A DNA stretch of 64,000 nucleotides from Certhia americana (lineage: Eukaryota; Chordata; Aves; Passeriformes; Certhiidae), in NCBI GenBank assembly GCA_018697195.1, contig CM031864.1, positions 20,611,208 through 20,675,207 of the forward strand, in the 5' to 3' direction. Below the pieces are notes generated by a model. That model was not told the origin of the DNA, did not search any database, and saw nothing but the letters and a program-made list of their open reading frames with translations. The position numbers and the translations under genes are program-made. Shown here in pieces: positions 20,301-30,100 of this stretch; within the stretch, counting starts at the first letter, position 1; each line of letters begins with the position of its first letter.

Positions 20301-23300
20301 ATTGAGAAATAATTCAAATAAGAGTTAAAAAATATCTTCCAATAAATGGGAATTTTCAAATATGGAACATTTGTACATTTTTCAGTTTTAAGCAGAGAAT
20401 ACAGCCAAGGACAAGATGCAGAAATTATGACATTTATTGTAATCCTATTTATTTTGACAGAGAAACAACCTGTACAGTTAATATCTTTCACCATATTTTC
20501 CCTGATATCAAAGGTATCATCTGTCTTGTGAGAGCAATGCAAGGAAATCAGATTCAGTTCTGTATCCTACCAATATCAGCAGCACCTCCTCTTAAGCAGA
20601 CACCGAGGTTGTAAGTCTTGAACTATCTATAAACTATGAATGTTTGATAATCTATCAGATCACTATGATAATTTGAGTAAGGTAACGCACACAGGTAAGG
20701 GATAGAGTAGGTAGCACTTTGTCTACTTTAAAAATGTGACCATAATTTGATTTACTACCAAGTTAATTTCTATCATAGATTTATGATAAGATAGAAAACT
20801 TAGCTGTTAGTGGCATTATTTATAGCAGGATCAGGATCTAAATTGGTTTTTTATTCATTTTTATAATACATATTTCAGTTTGGTTTGTAGCAAACACTCT
20901 GCTTCTATAATATGAGCTCTGCCAAATACCTTCTATTTCACACACTGTGTACATTAACACTTGGACTTGCAGTAAAGTCCCAGACCTGAAATTCACAAAG
21001 GTTTTTACAGTCCCTTATGTGTGCTAATGTGCTAAAAAGAATTTAAGTTCTGCCAAATTCTACTACTATTGTAATAACTGGGTCAACAATTAATCCTTAC
21101 ATTTACAGTCTGTAAACTTGGTATTTAATAGTGAGTAGAACAGTTATAAGCCCTTGCAACAGGCATGTGTGTTAACCTAATTCCTTTTAAGCCACTGTTC
21201 TCTATTGTGTCCATCCAGAGGGCAAATCTCTATCACTGCATGAGACTTCACATTCTTAGAACATTACAGATTTCTCCCAAGGTCTGCTTAATTTATTTCC
21301 CCCTATTATCAACAAATACTCAGAACAATGATAAATTAACCAATGCTAGGAGGATTTCTTCTGAGAAGAAGCAGAATGCTCTACAGAGAAAAAAAGAAGC
21401 AACTTCTTAATCTTGCTTGCAGATGGAAACCCTACTGTTCACCACTGTACAAAACAAATCCGGGAAAGACATAATTGCTCCAGTGTGTTTTAGGTATAAC
21501 CTCAGCAGTAATGTCATGGCTCCCTTACTATGCTGCAACTGTGTCAGAATTAAGGGTTCTCTTTGGGGGAGCTCAAGTAACTTTGGGCATGACAATTGGG
21601 AAAATAAATATGACAACGTTTTTCCTACATTTTGTATCTGCTGCAGACACCAACTTTACAAGCAGTTGGCAGCTTTAGGGGTGGGTTGTTTTTCATGAGG
21701 CTTTTTAGTGATCAGAACAAAAGATAGCACCAGGAAAGTTTTTATATCAAATAATTTTTTCCTATTGTCATTTCAATTATAGATGCTAGGGAAGAGATTA
21801 TTTCAAGCCAAATGCAAAGAGTATTTGTGCACCTATATACAGTTAAATTTGTTAAAATACATGCAAAACTGAAGTTGAGAAACTTCTTTTCTGTAGAGGT
21901 AGGAATGAGACAGTTTCCTGCAGCCTCAATAGTCCTTTCTTGTATCCATGTGAGGTCTGCTTCTAAATTCAGTGCAAAGATACACACTCTAGAGAATTAA
22001 CAGCACATACCAGTCATTTTTTTCTGTGTCTGATGTCTACAGCTGAAGGTGAAATAATTATTTTACCTTAGAAACAATCAAGAAATCAAAATTACATAGC
22101 AAAATAGCAGTATACATGCAGGTATCTCTTGCACTATTCTGGGAAGATTAGACCATTTCACCTGCTGATCCTTGGGACTCAGAAAAAACTTCAGCTAGGA
22201 CCACTAGCTGCATCTAGTGAAATCACCCTTTGATTTATTCATTTTTGCCAGCTTTGGGAATAACAATCTGAGAAACGCACACAAATTATCACACAAGGCA
22301 ATTTCACTTAAAAGTAAAGGAATGCTTAGAATTTTATATTCTTTTTCAATCTTAAAAGTTAATTCATCAGTTAAAGTCAAAACTGCTTTACATCACAAAT
22401 AGTTCTGAGAAGAAATTAGTACTTTTCTAGTTTAAAATACCATTTGTACAGGTTTAGGCTAACTGGATACATTCAAGAGGTTTCATTCAACAAACAGATC
22501 CATATCTTCCTCACTAAGCAAATACAAATAAGTAGTAGTGTTAAGTGTGCATCCACAAAGAAAACTCCCCTTTTGCCATCCCTAATTGGCCTAGTCCTGC
22601 ATTCCCTCTGCACCTAGAACTCCCACTGCTTTCCAAGCCTGTGTGTGGGAAGCACAAGGAACCTTTGTATTTCCTAAGATGACAGCAAGAAGAATCTATT
22701 TATTTTAGAAACAAATCTGCTCATCACTTACACAGAAGGTCCAAAGTTTTCCATATATAGGTCCATAGCCTCATTTTCAGTAAGGCTTCTTCTTAAAACC
22801 TTTTTTCACTCAGATTAAGAGCTAGATTTCCTTCCATTTGCTTGAAAAAGCTTATAAATAATAAAAAGGCTGATTTTTCATTTCTTGCCCATGAAATTTA
22901 AATCAGCATCACAATAGTGCATTGATGTCAAGCCCTAACAAAAATTTATAGTGTTGAAGCCATGCCATTTTGACTAAATGAGTTTATTCATTCCAAACAC
23001 ATTACCAACAGCTTTAGTATTAAAGGTGAGGAAGGGGAAAGGAAATCAAAGGATGTCTTTAAAAATACTGAATTTTGTTTACTTTAGCCAAGTCATAAAG
23101 CAAAAACATTTTCTGAAAAGAGCTACTTAAGAGCTGGTGGGCACTGAGCTGACCAAGTATGAGTCACTGCTTTTCACATTCAGTCGATTCTCACTTCTGT
23201 AACTTTTTCTGTCTAAAGAAGAAATAACTCAAGAGCCCAAACACTTCTTTGCACACCATTTCTTACAAGTATGAAAGACACCTCATACTTCTCTATGGGT

Positions 23301-23304
23301 TATT

Positions 23305-23322
23305 TTGTTGTTGTTGTTGTTG
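23305..23322. repeat. (TTG)n microsatellite
   Basis: About six TTG units followed by T-rich sequence with a long T run at about 23,341-23,353. Confidence 0.85.
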
Positions 23323-24407
23323 GTTTGGTTTTTTTGAAGGGTTTTTTTTTTTTGTTAAATAAAGAAACTTTTTTTAAAAAGTCAAGAATTTTAGGAATCC
23401 GTTGAGGTTTGTTTACATGGAATGGTTTCTGCTGTCTTTAAAAAGTCACTGCTTTATGATTAACACTTTATATGAATATAAAATGTAATTATCTTTTCGT
23501 AGAGATAGTTTAGGAAAAGAAAACTGAAGAACAGAAGATTTAAGAGTTTAAAAGAGCATATTTTGACCAGCACTCATACTTTATCCAGAATTTTCATTTG
23601 ATCATATTGTTTACTTGCCATTCATGCTATTTTGTTTCATTCCTCGGTATTTTCCCTCTCCAATTTTCAAATAGGATTCCTTATGTCCTATGTTATCTTT
23701 TAACTACTTTAAATAAGATTAGAATGCATAACAAATGACTCAGAAATAAGTCCCTTGTACTCTATTAGAGAAATTAGGTCAAATTCTAGTCCCTCTGTAG
23801 TCAATGGAAAAACTCTTACTGACTTCAATAACAGATCAAGTCCTGAACACACAGCTCCCTGTAGTTCCTAAGCAAATAGCATACTGTATCTCAGAAAAGG
23901 TCAAGAACGAAGTTCTTTTCTGAATGCTTCTACAAATAAAAAGCCTATAGTTCTATATTTCTGAAATGTCCTTTATCCAGAAGACTAGAGGACTATCAAT
24001 ATAGCCTTTTAGTTGTGAATAAAGTTACCTCAACCAAATTAGTCTGCCTAATGTTGCTGAATACAGTCTAGTGACTTCTGTTGATTCCAGTGTAAGTTCT
24101 GTTAATTTTTCCTGTGCTGTTCGGGTTTAGATTTTTTTAAAACTTGTCATTTGCATCCAACCCATTATGTAAACATAGTCTACATAAACCGTACTTAATT
24201 TAGTTAGTTCTACTGTGAAAAGTGGCGTAAGAAACCGATCATGCCTTTGAGGATGGTATTCTTCTTGAAGAAATTTATTTTCCACTTAGTAACAGTAGCC
24301 GAATCCTTGAAGATTTGCGAGGTTAATTCACCCTGGTAACTCCAGCGAGTCCGAGGAACTGCAAGAGGGATGAAATCTGACCCCTCCAGTCCCTGTCAGA
24401 AACGGGG

Positions 24408-24421
24408 CCAGCAGGGGGCAG
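24408..24421 (+). promoter_or_regulatory. Candidate CTCF binding site
   Basis: CCAGCAGGGGGCAG is an excellent match to the CTCF core (CCASYAGRKGGCRS). It is preceded by GGG and followed by GAG, inside a short GC-rich patch of intron 1. It lies about 1.4 kb downstream of exon 1, at the edge of the CpG island, a common place for CTCF at a promoter boundary. Binding is inferred from motif only. Confidence 0.65.
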
Positions 24422-24639
24422 GAGCCCTGATTGATCTGACACCGTCAAGGCTGTGCTCAGGTAAAAAGGCTTGAATGGAAAATGATCACGGAAACTGATC
24501 ACCTTTCCCTGCTCCCTCTAGGACGCCTGTTGATTCTGGATTCAGATCGAGAAATACCATGTAGAATAATAAATACGTAAAAAAATTAAACCTTTCATTT
24601 CGGAGAGTTAAGCCCCTTCATTGATGTCAGACGCACAGA

Positions 24640-25280
24640 AAAATAAAAACCTCAGTCACAGCCAGACTGGCCTCCAGATGCGCCTGCGGGCTCCGGTGGG
24701 AGGGAGGAAGGAAGGAAGGGAGGAAGAGGCAGCGTTTTCACCCTCGGTAGGAGAAGAGAACTCTCTCACCACCGGAGACTCCGCACTGAAGCTTGGCGAA
24801 CTGCGAGCTCAGCCCAGAAAACCCAGCTGTGCTGGCGGCAGTGCGGGGAGCCCAGGGAGAGCGCTGCGGACGGCAGAAGCGCGCAGAACGCGAGGGGCGG
24901 TGCGGGGGAGGGGGCGGCGATTCCTTTCTGCTGAGGCTGCTGCGCTGCTGCCTGGCTCTTGTTCCCCCTGCAAGTCCCCCGCGGGCCGCACCCTGCCCAC
25001 CGGGTCCGCGGACACCTAAGGGACCACTCGATGCCCCGGGGAGTCTGCAGAGTTGGGAGGAGGCTAGGGACGGCCCCCCGACGCTGACACCGTCCGCGGT
25101 GAGCCCAGCCATCCTCGGGCTGAGCCCCCCGAGCCCCCCCGGGCATCTCCAGGCCCGGCACCGCTCACACCACCTGCGGGGCGCCGCTGCCCCAGGAGCT
25201 GCCCTCAGCAACGGCTGGCAAAGGGCCCCTGCAAGTGTATTTTCTCTCCACTTGCGCCCTGGAAAAGTTTTTGACCACTA
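24640..25280. promoter_or_regulatory. CpG island, intronic (downstream) part
   Basis: Abrupt change from AT-rich intron to sequence dense in CG dinucleotides, with GC boxes (GGGGCGG at 24,894-24,900 and GGGGGCGG around 24,910-24,917). It is the first part of intron 1 of COL11A1. Several overlapping ORFs on both strands are by-products of the GC content. A less CpG-rich dip (25,280-25,560) separates it from the part around exon 1. Confidence 0.85.
24698..24726. repeat. (GGAA)n-like purine repeat
   Basis: GGGAGGGAGGAAGGAAGGAA and neighbouring GGGAGGAAG units at the CpG-island edge in intron 1. A GGAA run can bind ETS factors, but no function is shown. Confidence 0.8.
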
Positions 25281-25814
25281 AAACCCGTTGCAAAAGAAAA
25301 AAATAAGAGAGGAAAACAGAGAAAATCAGAGCAGAGAGCCTCCACCCCCAACTTTCCCTTTCCTTGCCCCTCCGAGGACAAGGCAGATACTTGTCGGTCA
25401 ATTTCAGTCACAGCCTGGTGAACTTCAGCAGTTCAACAAAACAAAGTTGGACGCACACTCCACAAAACAAGAGTCCAGTGCTGGAAGAGCAGAAGTCGCT
25501 CTGTTCAACAAGTATTTCTTTCATTTTCCCACCCCGCCAGTGCATCTCCTTTACCTCATTAAAATCCAAAGTTTAAGGCTGACCGAGAGCCGTCCCTCCG
25601 CGGCACCTGGGAGGGACGTCCCAGCCCGCGCTGCCAGGGGCTCCCCACGGGTCTCCGCGCCCGGAGCCGGCTCCAAGAGCGCTCTCGGCTCCCCAGCACC
25701 GGGACTCGCTCTGACAGGTTTCCTCTTGAAACGCGGCCTCAGCCGTGCCCTGGGTCCTTGCCCCGAGGAGGGGGGAGAGGCGACCGGACTCCCGGCTCCC
25801 CTCTGCTTTCTTAC

Positions 25815-25929
25815 CTCCTCTGACCTCTGCAGCCCGGAGAAGGAAAGCGAAGGTGATGAGCACGGTTACAGCCGAGTCCCAGGGCCACCTTCTCGTTTTC
25901 CACCTTGTGGACCATCTCTGCATCTCCAT
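25815..25929 (-). CDS. COL11A1: COL11A1 exon 1, coding part: signal peptide
   Basis: Encodes residues 1-38 plus the first base of codon 39. A basic, tryptophan-rich start (key run RWKTRRWPW) is followed by a hydrophobic core (AVTVLITFAFLL) and a small-residue end (EVRG), a classical secretory signal peptide. It parallels the human COL11A1 start, also rich in RWKT and ending EVRG. The first in-frame ATG is at 25,929, with A at -3 and G at +4, a strong Kozak context. A second ATG two codons later (25,923) has a weaker context, but starting there would give nearly the human length (36 against 35 residues), so either could be used. The exon ends in GAGGAG|GTAAGA, a good donor, phase 1. The 5'UTR lies to the right and its start is not visible. 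The exon sits inside the CpG island. Confidence 0.95.
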
Positions 25930-26150
25930 GCTGGGCACCCACAAGTGTGAATTAAACACGGGTGCCTTCAGTTTATACCAGCTCCGTCCTTTCCACTATA
26001 TTTCCAGAGATGACTTCTCCTATAGAGCCATACGTGATAAACCGAGAGAAGGTTTTCTCTCTCGCCCTGCTCCCGCTCTGCCCGGCCTTGCACAGGCCCC
26101 TCCGACCCGTCCTCCCCGGTGCCCTGCCCTCAGACTGAGGGGAGATGAGG
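25930..26150 (-). other. COL11A1: COL11A1 5' untranslated region (right boundary estimated)
   Basis: Sequence directly upstream of the start codon and inside the island. On the minus strand it contains a three-codon upstream ORF (26,020-26,031) and a TATAAA word (25,972-25,977). The TATAAA lies too close to the ATG to be the main TATA box unless the leader is only about 15 nt. The right end is inferred from the CCAAT-box distance, not observed. Confidence 0.45.
26020..26031 (-). promoter_or_regulatory. Upstream ORF of three codons in the putative 5'UTR
   Basis: On the minus strand ATGGCTCTATAG encodes Met-Ala-Leu-stop, starting about 102 nt before the COL11A1 ATG at 25,929. Its context is mediocre (C at -3, G at +4). 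It matters only if transcription starts to the right of 26,031. Confidence 0.45.
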
Positions 26151-26274
26151 GGCTTTAATCAAAATGCAAAGAGCTCCGCATCCCCCTAAAGGCTTCATCC
26201 CGTCAGAGGGCTGGGCGAGCGGCTCCCAGGGCCACCCCTGGAGCCCGACTGACACGCCAGCCGCCGGGAGGAGG

Positions 26275-26279
26275 CCAAT
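26275..26279 (+). promoter_or_regulatory. CCAAT box (ATTGG on the gene strand)
   Basis: GGCCAATCG on the plus strand, so GATTGG on the COL11A1 strand. The human COL11A1 proximal promoter is known to be driven by CBF/NF-Y at an ATTGG sequence (established, from memory). Position and orientation here fit that site, about 350 bp upstream of the start codon. Confidence 0.6.
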
Positions 26280-26485
26280 CGCGGGGCTCCCCCGGCCGCC
26301 CACAGCACCGCCCTCCGCCTCGGCGGCGGCACACCGGCCGCTCCGCGGGCACCGCCGGCCCCCGCAGCGGCGGAGAGCGGCCCTCCCGAAGGCACTCGGG
26401 GGACGCAGAAGGCGCGGCGGGAGCGAGCCGGGGACAGGGCTGGGCTGTCCCGTCACCGGGTGACCGCCGCCCCCCGCCCGCTCCC

Positions 26486-26505
26486 CTCCGCTCCGCTCCG
26501 CTCCG
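26486..26505 (+). repeat. (CTCCG)4 pentanucleotide repeat
   Basis: Four exact tandem copies of CTCCG within the promoter island, upstream of COL11A1. Short GC-rich tandem runs like this are prone to length change. Confidence 0.9.
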
Positions 26506-26530
26506 CGCTGCGCGGGCCCCCTCGCCCCGA

Positions 26531-26539
26531 GCATGCGCA
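26531..26539 (+). promoter_or_regulatory. NRF1-like site
   Basis: GCATGCGCA, most of the NRF1 palindrome (TGCGCATGCGCA), within the CpG island. Motif evidence only. Confidence 0.4.
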
Positions 26540-26567
26540 GAGGCGGCCGCGGCGCCCCGCGGAGCGA

Positions 26568-26612
26568 GGGCGGGGGCGCGGAGAGGGACGCGTGGGGGAC
26601 GGGCAGGGGGGC
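26568..26612 (+). other. G-quadruplex-capable G-run cluster
   Basis: Six runs of three or more G within 45 bases on the plus strand (starting 26,568, 26,572, 26,585, 26,594, 26,601 and 26,606), separated by 1-8 bases. This satisfies or closely approaches the G3+N1-7 rule. It lies on the non-template side relative to a rightward transcript and upstream of COL11A1. Confidence 0.65.
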
Positions 26613-27130
26613 GACACTGGGGACAAGCGGGGGAGGAGGACGCCGGCAGGGGAGGGAGAGTAAGGCAGGGCAACGTTGAGGAGAGGAATGTGCGTGAGAG
26701 GAGCTGGGGTGAAGCGTCTGCGGGGTGGCCCTTCGGACTCCCCGAAACCGCCCGCTGGCGTTGGTGCGGCGGCAGGTCCGGCCCTGGCGGCACGTTCCCC
26801 CTCACAGCCCGCCCGAGCGCCGCTTGTTCTCACACACCCTTGGGGGACCTCCGAGGGCTTCGCTCTAAGGCGGCTGTAAGGAAGGAGGAAGCGGAGTGGT
26901 GAAGGAAAAGCCCGCCACCGAACATTGCCTTTCCCCGCCTCACCACATGCTGCAGCCCGGAGAGCCAGGTGTCCGCTGCTCGCCCCTCGCTCCCGCCCTG
27001 TCCCACCTGCGCAGGGACCGGCCCGTAGGCTGAAACCTCTGGCAGAGTTCGCTTGTGCAGCACGTCCTGCCGAAATCCTGGAGGAGCTGGGATCAGGTTC
27101 TGCCCCGACTCCTCTGGAAAAAGAGAAAAC

Positions 27131-30100
27131 CAAGGTCACGTTTTGGTGGAAATGTGTATATTTTTTTAAGAAAATCTGCCTTCACTGAGATCTTTAATGC
27201 CTTACAGCAATTAATAAATATATGGTTTATCAACAAAACACGTGTTTCTTTTATGTGTCAAATTATACTTCAGACATTTATTATCCTTTCATAAAATGTC
27301 TTACATTTTGCTGCATTCCACCAATATACCTAGCTCTTTCTGTCCTTGGTTTCCTGAAACAGTTGGTATCAGTGTCATTAGACTTGCTTCGAAGGGTCAT
27401 CAACCATTTAACCCAACAGCACTGTGTGGACCACTGAACCATCTCCCCAGTGATCATGAGACTACCCTCAGCTGCTTATGGAATATTTCATCTCACAATT
27501 GTCTGTCTTACACCCGAACTACATACAGGTCCCTGAAAGTCAGTGCTATTATTGTTGCTCTGCTGGTCTGTGCAGTTCTCAGTCACTTACTAGATGCTTT
27601 GTAGGACAGACCAAATTAACTTGCTGTTTCAGCCTCTTTCCTTACAATATCAGTAGGTAGTCCCAATGGCAATTTATTATTTTTACTCAATACTTTGTTG
27701 TGGGAAAATCTTGTATGCCATAAAGTTTCAAGGTTCCTCTTCATGCTTATAAATTATACATCTTTCTCATCAGCATTCTTGCTGCATCCAGTCTCTTATC
27801 ATACATTGCTTCTCTGACTTTGTTTTGAGCCTTTCTGTTTACCTGAATGAATACTGCTAAACTCTTCCCTAGTAAAAAGGTAAAAGTCTATCTCTGCCCA
27901 GGAAAAGAAATGGAAGCATTTGAGATAGTGGTGAAAAAGAGCCAGTATTCTCACAGTGTAGATAATAGTAATTTCACACAGTGCCTTTACTGATATTTAA
28001 GTTTAGGGGATGTGGTTCATCTCCCAAACTGTCAGTGGAAAGATACCCACTGATTTTCGTGGTACTATGTCAATCCAAAGCAGAACAAAGAGGAAAAAAG
28101 GCTAAGTATTAATTCGGGTGAAGCAGCTTACTTAGATAAATATAAAAATCTGTACAATTCTATATGAATTCTGGTACCAGGACCACTCTAATTTAGATGT
28201 AGCTCAGTTATTTTTGCATGCCAGCATGTCAAGCCATACAGACATGTAATAAATTGCCATCAGATTCAGCAGTTAGAAGAGAAAATTTATATGCCATTTA
28301 GATGAAGACCCACATTTTGCAGCCTATCAAATTATTTATTTAGGTATTATTGATTTACATTTAATTGATGTACATTTAGCTTATTTTCCTACTTATTGTT
28401 CATAATCTTCTGAATGAAGCAATTTCAGCCATGAAAATATGTCAAAGAATAGATAATGATTCAGACCATAGATAAGCTTTATGAATGCCATAAAATTAAA
28501 GATTTTTGTTAGAAATTTTCAGCTCTTAGATGTAATTTCAGGAGAAATATTTTCTTTTGTGAATCTGAAAGATGGCTAAAATGTGAAAATATTTTCAGAG
28601 AGAAACAGAAGAGAAGTGAATGATGTTATTTATTAAATCATCTTTGATCTGCAGTGGTTTGTTCTTTCTGTCAGCTTTTTTGTTCGTCATTACTCTTCAA
28701 GACAGTTTTAGTGAAAAGAAAGACTAAGCACTGTGACAGTCATTATGTTCAGTCCCTGATACATCAACGCTGGCAGATTAATCCATGTTTAAATATTAGG
28801 AATTGCTCTCTTGTATGTACACAGATGGGTCATTGTTGTATTTTGGGGCAGAGAGGGGGAGGGGTTAGGAACTGTGGAGAAGAGAATAGATTTCCTTGGG
28901 CCACTGGGAGTCACAAGAAACTCAGCAGCAGCTCTTTCACATTCTTCAGAGGCTACAGGCACCATAATGAAATGTAACTGTAAATATGGTGTTGGTTGGT
29001 TCTCTTGCAATCACACTGTGTTTTTCTAGTCTATTCCTTGACATCACCAAAAGCAATAGACTTATCTCTCTATATATATAAAGAGGTCATTTCACTGGGA
29101 ATAAACAATGCACTGTACAGAAGAGTATGCTTTTATTGTTGGTTTCCCTGTATCTCAGGGATATTGATTTGACTTTTTTTTTCTAGTTTCACACAGATGT
29201 TGATGTCCTTTCCAATTCTATTCACAGCACATAAGTGAATATTGCAAAATAAAAGTTATCACTCTCTGCCTTCTCTGTTGATTCGATTCTTTTGGTTTAG
29301 GTAGGTGGGTGTTTTATCATTGTCTCATTTCTGGTCAAATCTGTGTTTGCTGAGAGGTTTCTGTTATATGATTATTATTAGGAAGAAAAGTGAGTTATAC
29401 TGCTTCAGAGAAGTGAACCCTTGTCTCACCAATGGACATCAGTGGAATGATCTCTGCTAGTTGAAATGCTAATCAGCTCCTCTTTTTAGTTTTAAAGGAG
29501 AGAAATATATAAACACATGCATTTACAAAAAATAATGGCAGTGATACTTACCATGATTCTATCTTCAAGAAGGGTAATATACCTTTTGCTAATACGATTA
29601 ATAGCTTGCAGCTTCGCTGAACTCCAGTTTCATTATCTAAGGTTTTGAAGGATGAAGCCAAGGCTTTCTCTGACCCTCAGCAAACCTCCTTGGGCTAGGG
29701 AATGACTGTGCCCATTGATTTTTTTCTTTCAGATTGCCAAGAATTAGGGAGGAATAAAGATAGTAAAAGAAATTAAATACAAAAGAGCACAGTTCAGTAC
29801 TCACTAAGTCAGGTATCACAAGACTACAGAAATATTAGCATTACTGGGTTTTTTCCTATGGAGAGTGTATTGAGAATGACATAAGCAAAACTAGAGTGGC
29901 AGCTGCACTGTGCAGCCTTGGCAGATCCAAAAGCAGGTCTGTGTTGTGGCCAGAAATTGGATGCGTATTTGTTGCTGAGTGTATATTGAGGGTTGAATTT
30001 GTACAGTGTCTGGTGAAAATATCCTTAGAGTTTTAAATTGAATGTGCGCTAGTGGGAGTTGCTACCAGAAACACCAACATGCGAGGTTAAAACTTCTAGG

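Larger units (their letters stand above)
10268..25814 (-). other. COL11A1: COL11A1 intron 1
   Basis: A complete first intron of about 15.5 kb, GTAAGA to TTTGTCAG, phase 1. The part next to exon 1 (24.6-25.8 kb) belongs to the CpG island and holds the CTCF candidate. The remainder is AT-rich. It contains a T-rich low-complexity run (12,851-12,892), a small imperfect tandem repeat (12,493-12,530), a hairpin at 14,150-14,180, a 20-bp palindrome at 16,431-16,450, a G7A16 run (17,328-17,350), a relatively GC-rich unclassified patch (18,545-18,915) and a TTG microsatellite (23,305-23,322). No coding exon, RNA gene or recognisable LINE was seen inside it. Confidence 0.88.
25560..27100. promoter_or_regulatory. 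COL11A1: CpG island with COL11A1 exon 1 and promoter
   Basis: The densest CG content of the window, peaking at about 26.2-26.8 kb and fading by about 27.1 kb. It covers exon 1 and the sequence immediately upstream, as expected for the promoter. A transcription start cannot be fixed from the sequence. The inverted CCAAT box at 26,275-26,279 and the known placement of such a box roughly 120-150 bp upstream of the human COL11A1 start would put it near 26.1-26.2 kb. Divergent transcription to the right is possible but unsupported by any exon. Confidence 0.85.

Noticed and set aside
25288..25950. Long plus-strand ORF of 220 codons
   Set aside because: It lies antisense to COL11A1 exon 1 and the CpG island, where stop codons are rare by composition. 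The peptide has no recognisable domain.
25972..25977. TATAAA word on the minus strand as a COL11A1 TATA box
   Set aside because: It is only 43 bp upstream of the start codon, which would leave a leader of about 15 nt. The CpG island and CCAAT box suggest a start further right.
26130..27139. Overlapping ORFs of 130-230 codons on the minus strand and shorter ones on the plus strand
   Set aside because: Proline-, arginine- and alanine-rich translations of the CpG island in several frames at once. They show no family resemblance or splice context.
27242..27604. Plus-strand ORF of 120 codons just upstream of the promoter island, as a divergent gene
   Set aside because: No domain, no second exon and no strong start context. 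Three overlapping frames are open in the same stretch.
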